Origin: Polytrichum commune | Taxonomy: Eukaryota; Streptophyta; Polytrichopsida; Polytrichales; Polytrichaceae | NCBI GenBank assembly: GCA_950295325.1 | Contig: OX485804.1 | Span: 25,172,001-25,236,000, forward strand | Length of the DNA: 64,000 bases | Direction of reading: 5' to 3' | Shown: positions 11,590 to 21,478 of the stretch, piece by piece | Numbering within the stretch: the stretch's first letter is position 1 | How the letters are laid out: each line of letters begins with the position of its first letter | Notes under the pieces: model-generated | Databases searched by the model: none | Told to the model about the DNA's origin: nothing | Seen by the model: the letters and a program-made list of their open reading frames with translations, nothing else | Translations under genes and position numbers: made by a program

Positions 11590-14045
11590 ATGCATGAGGT
11601 CCTTGATGGTGCATTGGTGGGTTGCCATGAAAGCCCGGGGAGAGGGGGGGGGGGGGGGAGCGGCAAGGCGGTTGTATGGAGTCCTTGTGGTATCGGTGGC
11701 GGGGCGGCTCTTTGCGAGATTTCCGGGGCGGCGACGGAGAGGCCATTGGTTATGCTTTGCATGCGGATGTTTGATTGTTGAAATTCGTGGGCAATCGTTC
11801 CAAGGAGTGCTTGAAGGTTGGTGGTGTGATTGGTGGTGTGATTGGTGATTGTTGCCGAAGTTGTTTTGTGTCTTCGATCCGTGTGGTTGTTTATTGTGGT
11901 AGTAAGCGTGCCAAACTTCTTGTTTGGTTTGTCTTCGAATTCCTTTATGAATTTTGTGAGATGTTTTTCGGTGATGAGTGGGTTGGGGTTGGCGGCATTG
12001 CCCATAGCTTGATTTTTTTCCAAAATGGCTTCTTTTATGGGGGCTTGTGCTAATCGGATCGCCATTTTGTTGGGGTCCGTGCCGTCTATGCTCCTGCGGT
12101 GTGGGATGAAATCGATGCGTCGTCCAAAGATGTAGGTAGACTTGTGGAGCCATTCCAATAAACCGCAGTGTTGAGGCATTGGATATGACACCACCCCGCT
12201 TGTTTGTCGGTGTTGGCTTGGTTAGTGCTGCCGAAGCTAATGCCGACTATGTTGTCTACCCCGAAAGTTTGCTTGATGGCGGTTTGTGTCTCGCGTTGTG
12301 GGATGTTGTTGGCGACGAGGGTGGTACTAATTCGGAGTTCCGACGGGTTGCCGGTACCACAATTACGCGTGATGCTAATTTGAAGCTTCTCGTTGTTGTA
12401 GGCAAATCCATCCTTGAATGTTATGTCCCTTGCTACTTCCGAAGTGAGGGTGAAAAAAACAAAATTCTTATTTAATTCCGGTTTGGTAAGGCCCATGAAC
12501 TCGTGTTGATATCCAGAGTAGTAGTTTTCTTATACAAGTGCTTTGAAGATAGTGAACGCATGCTCTTGACGGAGGGTTTTTCCTTTGAGATGCAACCGGA
12601 GGTTACGAGCTTTAGTGACTAGCTCGTACCCCTTTTCTACTTTGCCTATTACCTTCTCCCCGTTATCCATTTCCATGACAAATGTTCTATGGCCATTAAG
12701 GAGTGCTATACCATCTTGTTGTGAATTTTGGAGGTGAACCTTAATGTACCCTGCCCAATTCTTGGTAACAACGTTGAATCCGATGTCGATTGGGTTTGAG
12801 TTGTTGATGCGAGGGGGATATTCATTTGGCATAGTCTTTCGAGGCAAGCTCCTCTTGCTTCTTGCCTAGTCATGCTCTTGAAACCGTAGTCAAAGCAGAT
12901 GGTGATGTGGAAGCCATTGGACAATTCGGTTTTGGGGTTGATCCTTTCTTGTCTTGGGATTTGTGTGAAGTGGAGGTGGTTGCTAGAGACCGCACCTGGC
13001 CTCTCGTTTGGGTAACATACTTGTAGAACTTGTAAAACTCGTGGGAATGCTCGCCAGAGTGTCTTAAAATCTATGACATCCCTTGAAGGGGTCCCGAGCC
13101 TCGCAAATTCTCCACTGGTGCAATGTTTGTGGGTGATCTCGTTTCCCCTTTGTGAAGCGACGGCTTCATGTATTGAAAATCCTAGCCACATTTGTAAGAC
13201 AATGTCTATGCTTGGGATTTCCTCTTTGGTCCGCATATGTTGGAAGTTGTTTGTGTCGAAGTTGGTTGCGAGTCTTCCTACTTCACTCCTCCTCCGTTTA
13301 GCGCTTTGGATATCGATTGCGGTCTCCATCCTAGGGCTCTTGTGTGGGTTCAGTGAGGGTGTTGCTTTGGCTAGGTTGATGGCGTCCAATCGAGCTAACA
13401 ATTTGGTGACTTGATTGGAGACGGCTATGTACTCGTCGTGTGATGTTGAAATTTGAAGTGAACTCCCCCTATGCTCGGGTGAGACATCTTTAAGTTGCAT
13501 GTCCATATCTAACTCATGACATGGGGCGGTCTGCTCCTTAAAGGTTGCTAATTGATTAGCTTGGGGGGGGGGCATTGTCTTCGTTTTCTTCGTTGTTGTA
13601 TGTTTGGAGAAGGATTCTCCTTCTACTAGCATTCCAGGTGATAGCCTTGGTCCCGTCTTTAGTGCCGGCCTCGATCCCATCCTTGGTGTTTTCCTCAAAC
13701 CCGACACCGTCACTGGTGTTGGTTGACCGATCCTTAGCATTGGTCCCAGGCCCACTCCTGCGGCATAGCGCTCCCCCCACTTTCTGTTGTTCCTCGACGC
13801 TCCAGCTCATGTTTGCCAGGACGTCATCTTCACTCTACTTTGAAGCTTCGCATGCTCGTGCCGCTACTTCCCTTGTGTTTGGTGCTCAGTTCTTGTGTTG
13901 ATTTGTGGTTGTTCACTCCTAGGGTTCTTCGTACCTGATTAATAGTAGGGAGATCAACATTGCTCAATGCCATGTTTGAGTGTAGATGGATGTCGCAACC
14001 CTTGCTAGCCCCCTTAACAATATTGCCCATTTTCATTTCTAGCAA
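11590..14045 (-). pseudogene. LINE ORF1 (RNA-binding protein-like) remnant
   Basis: Successive minus-strand frames, one about 349 codons long (13755-12706), form a broken ORF1. Recognisable blocks are IGKVEKGYELVTKARNLRLH (about 12660-12600), GLTKPELNKNFVFFTL (about 12490), and FIPHRRSIDGTDPNK with the following Ala-rich stretch (about 12110-12050). Each block recurs in order in the diverged copy at 34690-35950, which shows that this is a real protein family and not chance open frame. The role in binding element RNA is inferred from its position upstream of ORF2. Frameshifts lie near 12830, 12500 and 12190. Confidence 0.75.
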
Positions 14046-14060
14046 AGGTTACGAGCGCTA

Positions 14061-15000
14061 ACCCTTCGCATTCCGCCATGCTAATGGTTAGCTCCTCCTA
14101 CCCCAGACCTTATAATTCATAGGAGGGGAACCAACCCTCCTACTTTGCTTTCAGGATTCACCCCTTAATCGGTAACCCATTTCTTCGATGTGGATTTCCA
14201 TCCATGGAAATCCAATCTTATGTTGATCATCGCGTTGCCGAAGCAACAATACAACAACCCGAAGCATACTAGGCAACTATGGCCTCACATTGGGCCAATG
14301 CCCATGGAGGCCGTGCCGTTTGGCCTCGGGTGGGTGAGGCCACACCACCTCACCCATATAAGCCTCTAGGACTCTACGCGGGGCCCCTACCCCACCGTCA
14401 AGAAACCTCTTATCTCTCTACCAAGAGTCGGGGCCAAGTAGACATTTTCCCTTAGCCGCTGGGCCTAGAAGCCCTCAGCAGCTTCAAACCATCATAACTT
14501 CCTTGTATGATGTCTGATGCTAACAAGCAACCACTTCATCTTCATCTACGCTTCAAGTAGATGCCGGTAGACTCCTCACTTGCCCCATTCAGGTAAGTAT
14601 TGACGCAGTTATGCCTGTTTGAACCTTGGCAGTCCCGGGAATCACTCCCAGGCACTGCTGTACCAGGGCACTGTCCCGGGACAGCGCCCCACTCAAATTG
14701 CCATAACTCCTAGCTCACACCTCCGATTGAGGTGTTCTTGAGCATTCTAGAATCATCACGCCATAAGCTACGCACAGCTTATGGCCTTACCCTTGTGCCT
14801 CCTAGTCTCCGTGGGTGGGAGGCGTTCCCAACGCCCGGGGCCCTCGCCCACACTAGGATCACTTGGGCCCTCTCACCAACGGCGCCACACAAGTCCCGGG
14901 TGTCACTCCGGGGTCCCCCTTGTGCCCATGGTGTTTCGGGCACTCCTCATGGAGAGGTGCGCGACAATGGAGGGGGGAGAGTTGGATGAGAAAAATGTGT
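14061..15000. other. GC-rich segment, probably retrotransposon-derived
   Basis: Base composition changes sharply to GC-rich here, with repeated CCCGGGA and GGGGCCC motifs (14630-14690, 14840-14900). It contains no protein motif. The style resembles an untranslated leader or LTR of a retroelement; this is an inference from composition only. Confidence 0.35.
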
Positions 15001-16020
15001 GGTGTGGGAGTATTTGAGAGCGTGGTTGTTGTCTTGGTTTAGGATGAGGATGGCGGTGTTTGTTGGTGAATTGTGTGGCTTGAGTGGGTCAATGGCGGTG
15101 TGTGGGTTGTGCAGCTTGATTGAATCAATGGCGGTTCTCGCATTTTGGATCGGGTGCCTTCTTGGGTGAGATGTGTTTGTGGATGTGATGGGTTGTCGGC
15201 AGCGAGTGGTGGTTTGGCCGCGTGATTGGCGGGTTTCGGCCAGCTATTTGCAGGTTGCGGCGTTTGTGGTTTGCAGATTGTGTGCTTTGGCGATTAGCTG
15301 GTCGTGGGTGGTGGTATATGTGGGTAGTCTGTTGTATGGGGGGATGGTCGCTTGTTTGGTTTGAGGGTGTGGGTTGGTTGGGGTTGCGGCGTCGCGTTGA
15401 TTGCTGGTGGGAGTCAGGGTTTCGACATTTTGCAAGGTTGGGTTGGGTGTTTTCTGTTCTTAGAGTGGGCTGTTTTGGCAGTATTTTGGTTGTTGTGTAT
15501 GGTTTTTTGTGATGATTTGATATGGGTGGAGCTGGTGTGCAACTGTGTGGGGAGGCGGCAATATCTTTTTAGAGGTAAGTTTATAGAGAGTGCGTAGTTG
15601 CATTTTTGGAGTTTTTTGGGGTGTGTGCTTGCTTGGTGGTAAGTGCAAGCGGTTTTGCTTACCTTTGTGTGTGGTTTTGTGTTGTGTGGGCGGCGATGGC
15701 GGTATTGTTGCGGGTGGAGTACTCTTTGATCATGGAGGTAGTCCATAATGGTAGATTGATGAGTGTTTTGTAGGGGTTGATATTGAGGAGTGGCATTTGA
15801 GTGGGTGGGTTGGCCTTGATGGGTGACAAGTTTGTGGGTAGCTTGTTGGAGTTGAGGTGGAGAGGTGGTAACTTAGTGGGTAGATTGTGGATGTTGTCAT
15901 TGGTGGGTGGTAGCTTGGTGGGCATATTGTGGGGGTGAGCATTGATGGATGAGTGTTGTGTTGTGTGTAAACACACAAGGTAGTGGTGCTTATGAGCACC
16001 CATTTTATGAGCAATAGTAA
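15000..16020 (-). other. A/C-rich (minus strand) decayed coding-like segment
   Basis: The plus strand is strongly TG-rich, like the LINE at 8.3-14 kb, and the minus strand reads Thr/Pro/His-rich frames of about 110 codons. A degenerate repeat (PTKLPP-like, about 15800-15940) is present. No domain is recognised. It may be another LINE remnant. Confidence 0.35.
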
Positions 16021-16369
16021 AACCCTAATGTTTATATATGTTATGGTTTTACATGGTTCTTCGCTTATGAACATTCCACTCATACGCCTTCTTTTGCCAA
16101 TAGTTTTACTTCCACTCTTAACATTCATGTGTTATATATGACACACTGCCATTACTTAATTTCTTTATACACAATTTGATACTATTTGACTCTTTGTCTC
16201 TTCCGCATAGAACATTATTCATTTGCTCATATATAACATTTCTTCTCACACATCCATTAGCCAAATTAATCTTAGTTCAACACTGTAATGTAACTAGAAA
16301 TATTGATGAATGGATGAATCTTCTAACCACATGTGCTAGTGTGTAAGAAGAGGATGATGGGAGTACGAC

Positions 16370-16620
16370 AACTCCCAGTTGAAGATGGATGGACTGGAGT
16401 TAGGCAACTCCAAATCGACAACATGTGCACTGGAGTTAGACAACTCCGCACTTAATGCATTGGAATTAGACCATTCCAAATAAAGAACACGTGCACAATA
16501 GACATACAACTCTAGATGAGGTGTACTAGAATTAGACCATTCTAGATTGAAAACATGTGCACGACAGTTGGACAATTCTAGATGACGTGCACTGGAATTA
16601 GACCACTCCAAATTTAAAAA
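16370..16620 (+). repeat. Array of short palindromes, alternating 36- and 30-bp units
   Basis: About seven units such as TGGAGTTAGACAACTCC, TGGAATTAGACCATTCC and TAGAATTAGACCATTCTAG are each a small stem-loop with AGAC in the loop. They alternate with spacers ending ACATGTGCA, ACGTGCA or similar, so pairs form a 66-bp higher-order unit. A minus-strand open frame of 91 codons (LEWSNSSA repeats) is a by-product of the repeat. Confidence 0.85.
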
Positions 16621-19346
16621 CTAGAAGAATGGATGATGAATCAAGTTGGACATAGATAGTTCCAATTGGAAGAATGTGATGGAAGAAGGTTCTAGAAGAA
16701 TCAAAGATAGAAGATTCATAGTATAACTAAAGACAAAGCTATGAGTAGAATACATTTATTATATTTGGAAATAAAAAATGAAAGTAGTGCTTTTGACATA
16801 AGAAGAGGCTTGATGGAAGAGAGAGGATATCTTTGTCTTCTTTCCTATGGTTGGTTGGTTGAGCTTAGACAAAGATTTAATTGGTTTATGATTGTAATTA
16901 GATGTTACGAAGAAAATAAATTGAGTTCTTGAACTCATCATTTCGATTGATAGTTGTTATTATGAGAATTGGTGGCAAACCTCTATGAGGTTTGTTACAA
17001 CTATTGCACATTCGACAACTTCAAACTCAATAGCCTACACTCATAACTAAAGACAATTGTTCACAATTCACACATGAAGGAAAATCGTTCAAGTGCACTT
17101 CACTATACGTGTAACTCGTAATAAAAAAAGAAGCCATTAGCTTTCTCACAAAGCTATTCACTTGCTATCCCATAATCATTGCATCAATTGTAATTTGTTC
17201 TAAGAATTATGAGTTTAACTATGACTTGGTATGATCGCTCTATTGAGGATGGCGAGTCCATTGCATAGATTTAAATGCTAAAATTGGCTACAAATAAATG
17301 CTTGCCTTCCATGGCTCACCATGCCTCCTTATGGTGGCTTGAGAGAGATGAGAATGGTTACAATAAGTAACTTAGGGCAACCAACTCTAGTGCTAAGTTA
17401 CTCACAATCGTCAATTGTTTGTGATTTCATCTAAGTAAGGCCATTTCCATTATTTAATCTAAAATAATCATAGTGAAACCAATTGACCAATTCTTTTTAG
17501 ACCACATAGCTCCTCACTTAATTCTTTTGCATCCCTGCAAAAACTCAACTATATTCTTTGAAATGTGCTAAGTTTGCTTGAAAAAGCTCCTCAATTCTTC
17601 TAATTGATGTAGGGCATGTAGTCTTCCCAAATCCGAGAGCATAGTTTTATTTTTGTGGCAGTTGGATATTGTTCCATGTCTAATCCTACAATGCCCTAGC
17701 CATCATCTTCGCTTGTGTATGGCTGAAATCTTTGAGGTGCGATTATATAATAACTATAACATATCACCTCCACAAATCACATCCATCCAATGGTCATTTA
17801 AAAATGCTCCGTGGCCCAAAAAATGAGCCTTAAGATATGTGACTTGAACCTGCTAATGTCCCAAGCCAAATTACATTGCTTACAACACATTGCAAGCATT
17901 GCACAAACATGTGTTGCCATGTAGGAAATGGGATCCATAATTTTTTTTGGTTGAGTTTGTATGTTGGGCGGGACCAGTATTAAGCCAAATTTAATTTGGA
18001 ATTAAACTATGTTTGTTCTCACAACATAGTATTGAATTATCATATTCAAGTTGAAAAAAATCGGGTGCAACAACATATTGATCTTATTGGAATGGAACGG
18101 AACAACTGATAACATATGATTAATGTTATGTCATTGTGTGTCTTGTGCTCCATTAAAAAAAACCTCCATTAACTACATGCACGATCATCTTGATTCCGAA
18201 AGAGAGCTATCTTCACAATTATCATTTTAAAGAGAGGTAAGCCTTTTAACCCCGAAGGCTTGGGGCTCCAGCTTGAATCAAAGACATGCTATAGAATACA
18301 AATTAGAGACCTTACTTGACATACAAGAGGACATTGTAGAAGGTGTATTTTGAACATCCTTCATAAGACTGGAATAAGATTAACTAGTATATAACAATTA
18401 TGGTCTTTTCATAAGTTTGATAATAAGCAAGCAATCTTTTGAAATGTGAATGCTTATGCTTCAAGTGTTGTTATATGTACTTGCTATGTAGCCATTGCTA
18501 TGTAGGTGATTGAATGTTGACAGACCATGGACATGATGTGCGCAAACATTTGGCACCAAAGTAGAGATACAAAGTGAGTGTGCGGCAACAATTTAGTTGA
18601 AAGTTAACCAAAAAGTCTAGAATCGTTGAAATACTACATTGATTGTCCCAATTAGTCTGTGTCACTACTTGAAATTATGGAGTGTAATAACGTCCTACTT
18701 AGGAGTTCAGTTTTTACTAATGAAACTTCAATAGGTGTCCGGACATTATAAAATATAAATGACTTTGCTTGGTAAAACATCACATATTCTCATCGAATAC
18801 TTATAGCATTGCATAACTTCGAATAATAACACACACTAATTGGGATAATTAGGGTAGTTGGTTCATTATCCTTGATCTCCACCAAGTCATTTTAGAAGTA
18901 CTTTCCTTGAGAAGATGACTAAGATTTTGAAACAAATCAAAATCACTTGATGACCTTGGTGTGATTGGCTATGAATACGAGTCTCATAAGTTAGTGGGAA
19001 TAGTTAAAAAACAAATATCCATGTTACTCACCTCGTCACTTGTCCCCATTCAATAAGATTCATAACAAAGAAAATAAGAATTGCACTCGTTATTAAGGAT
19101 AGTTTGCAATAGGTATTTTAACCAGTTGGTACGGTGAGATAATGTAGAATTTTAGTAGTTCAAAGCGCAAAGGATCAGATAGGTTTAGGGGGCACAGTGG
19201 GAAAAATGGAGAAGAAGAGAACTTAACAAAAGCTTGCAAACACTTTTGGGCTTCTTTAACCATTTTAGGGTTGAAGGAAGTCTCCTACAACCCACCCACA
19301 TGTACTAGTTTCCATATTTATGTTTAGATCCTTAGACAAACTGAAA
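16621..19346. other. Intergenic AT-rich DNA
   Basis: No gene, RNA gene or element end could be supported in this stretch. Open frames are short and lack motifs. Confidence 0.5.
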
Positions 19347-19359
19347 TGTTAGCCTTTTT

Positions 19360-19549
19360 TTAGGTCCGAGATGACCCTAAACTAGTGGATGATGGCGGAG
19401 AGATACCCAAATCTCAAGGAAGAGGTTGGCGGTTCGATTCCCGGCTGTGAAATCTCCTTTCTACTTGACAAAAAACTTGTCATGTGGTCAATTGTCTCTT
19501 GTGCTTTGGCATCGGCATGTCGGCCATCTGTCTCAAAAAACAAAATAAA
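19360..19549 (+). mobile_element. tRNA-derived SINE with A-rich tail
   Basis: Box A-like TGGCGGAGAGA (19393-19403) and box B GGTTCGATTCC (19431-19441) give a pol III promoter. The 3' end is A-rich (CTCAAAAAACAAAATAAAG, ending 19550). TGTTAGCCTTTT before the element (about 19347) and TGTCAGCCTTTT after it (19551-19562) look like a 12-bp target duplication with one mismatch. Confidence 0.72.
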
Positions 19550-20305
19550 GTGTCAGCCTTTTACTTACAAGAACCGAGTACGTTTACATCCCTTGTCAAA
19601 AGGGGAGGGATACTCCAACTCAACACCATCCCTACAATGTTACCAAGATTGTAACAGTAGATTGATGTCAAACATGTTTGCAATGATCATACATTCTAAG
19701 GTAGATGGTGCTTAAATCGTCCCTTTCAGTATTTCGGCCCATTTTTGGAGTCCACATGGAATAATGATATGCACGACTAGCTTACCAAATTGGCTTGTTT
19801 TTTGAAAAATTATTGCAACAATATTTTAAAGCAATTCATCACTAACTACTTACATCCTTCCATAGCCTCGCACTTATGGCTCCCAAAAATTTGTCAAAAA
19901 CCAACCCCGCTTTCCCCAAAATCACTTTGTTTTTCACCTAAAGTCGCTTGTGCACGCGCAAAGCACTTTCTTCTGCAATATTCTCACAGAGCCTAATCCG
20001 CGTTTGCCTGCTGCTACTAACAGATTCTCGATGCATGCCAGTGAATAGCCATCCTTTGAATATCGACGTCATGGAATAAGATACATTCCATGAGGGAGGG
20101 TTGGGCTAGAGCTCATGCCATTTGGGCAAGCTCCAACTGGCCGAGCCATGCCCCCATCATGGGGGGAAGGAGGTGTCAGGCCCTGGGCCCACAATCTGGC
20201 ACCCTGGGCAATCCCATCAAAATTTTATTTATTTTTGGCTCAACTAACAACTACTGCCCGCCCTAGCTGATTCCTAAAAAAAATTGCCCTTGCATTCTTG
20301 AAGGT

Positions 20306-20340
<35 letters not shown>

Positions 20341-20358
20341 CATACATATATATATATG
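20306..20358 (+). repeat. CA/TA compound microsatellite in the foldback element
   Basis: (CA)n from 20306 passes into (TA)n up to about 20358. It lies in the left arm only, so it arose after the arms were formed. Other short tracts: (GT)n 1134-1148, (TA)n 2811-2832, 42269-42287, 46037-46053 and 56560-56579, (TTC)n 58132-58151, and TTTTC repeats at 62490-62512. Confidence 0.9.
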
Positions 20359-21013
20359 TTCACTTCCCTTTAATAAATAAGCAATTGACTAGGATTTCAT
20401 TCCCGAAATGAAAATTGAGAACATGTAAATGAATGTCAATAAAGCATGTATTAAACTTTGAAGTAAAAGATAATACAAAATATTCATTAGCATTGAGGTT
20501 ATAATGTATGTGACTTACCATTTGAAAGAGTCTTTTGTCATTCTAAAAGGAAACTTAAATTTGTGTGTTGTTTTTATTTTATGATATTTTAGTTAATGCC
20601 TTCTACTTTCACAAGTTTTCATACATACTTGAACTAATTAAGCCTGATTGAATGTAATTAAGTGTATCAAGCATAATCAAATATAAATCAGGATTATGCT
20701 TGCCAAGGTATTCAAGCCTAATTATATCTAATATGCACTTACTTGAATTAATTATGATTTATTACATTCAACCGCACTTAATAAGTTTAAATATGTATAC
20801 TTGTGAAAGTAGAAGGCATCAATTAATTAAACAAACTAAAAATAGCACCCAAACGTAAGTTTCATTTTAGAATGATAAAAGATCCTTCCAGATGGTAAGT
20901 CACATACATTACAACCTTGATGCTAATGAGGATTATGTACTATCCTTTACTTCAAAGTTCATTACATGTTTCATTGACATTCATTAACATGCTTTCAATT
21001 TCACTTTGGGAAT

Positions 21014-21198
21014 GAAATCCATGTCAATTGCTTATTTAGCAAGGGGAAGTGAAACCCATGTCAATTGCTTATTTAGCAAGGGGAAGTGAAATCCATGTCA
21101 ATTGCTTATTTACCAAGGGGAAGTGAAACCCATGTCAATTGCTTATTTAGCAAGGGGAAGTGAAACCCATGTCAATTGCTTATTTAGCAAGGGGAAGT
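21014..21198 (+). repeat. Five tandem copies of a 37-bp unit
   Basis: Copies start at 21014, 21051, 21088, 21125 and 21162, each exactly 37 bp, reading GAAACCCATGTCAATTGCTT and onward to AGCAAGGGGAAGT. Differences are only one or two bases per copy. The unit is the region next to the foldback arm's inner border, so the array arose inside that element. Confidence 0.95.
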
Positions 21199-21478
21199 GA
21201 AACATATATATTGGATTTTGGGCCTTCAAGGTGAAATGCACTCAACATGGGATTTGTGGACAAACAACCTTCGAGAATGTAAGGGCAATTTTTTTCTTGG
21301 ACGTGGATGGGGCGGGCAGCAGTTGTCGGTCGAGATTCAAAAAATAAAAGAATTGGTGGGACAATCCGTGGTGCCAGTTTGGAAGTTCGGCCTTGACACC
21401 CCATTCCCCCATGATGGGGTCATGGTTCGGCTGGCTAAGGCCCGCCCAAGTGGCATGATCTCTAGCCCCATCCCCTTG

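Larger units (their letters stand above)
8325..14060 (-). mobile_element. Decayed non-LTR retrotransposon (LINE), reverse transcriptase deleted
   Basis: The element reads on the minus strand from about 14060 to about 8325. In order it holds an ORF1 remnant (14045-11590), an ORF2 start with a 2A-like motif (11175-10530), an APE-type endonuclease fragment (10290-9900), RNase H (9860-9440) and a C-terminal domain (9440-8445). The plus strand is strongly TG-rich and carries many G runs (8427, 10320, 10561, 11147, 11299, 11437, 11647, 13563), which read as poly-Pro on the coding strand. Frames change repeatedly and stops occur, so this copy is dead. No poly-A tail or target duplication was found. 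Confidence 0.85.
20094..21478. mobile_element. Large foldback element, arms about 600 bp
   Basis: The left half (20094 to about 20690) is an inverted copy of the right half (about 20700 to 21478). Paired landmarks are GGGCTAGAGCTCATGCCA near 20103 with TGGCATGATCTCTAGCCC near 21455, CACTTCCC (20361) with GGGGAAGTG (to 21050), and TGCCTTCTACTTTCACAAG (20597-20615) with its exact complement (20800-20818). The centre also pairs (AAGCATAATC with GATTATGCTT). The right arm has an added 37-bp tandem repeat and the left arm a CA/TA microsatellite. No clear target duplication was seen and no transposase is encoded, so this is non-autonomous. Confidence 0.82.

Noticed and set aside
13073..13414. 113-codon plus-strand open frame
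   Set aside because: It is the antisense of the LINE ORF1, which is supported by a second diverged copy.
16336..16611. 91-codon repeat protein on the minus strand
   Set aside because: The frame is a consequence of a 66-bp repeat made of small palindromes; there is no promoter or partner exon.
21014..21198. Regular 37-bp repeats reminiscent of a CRISPR array
   Set aside because: The repeats are directly adjacent with no spacers, and the context is a eukaryotic transposon.
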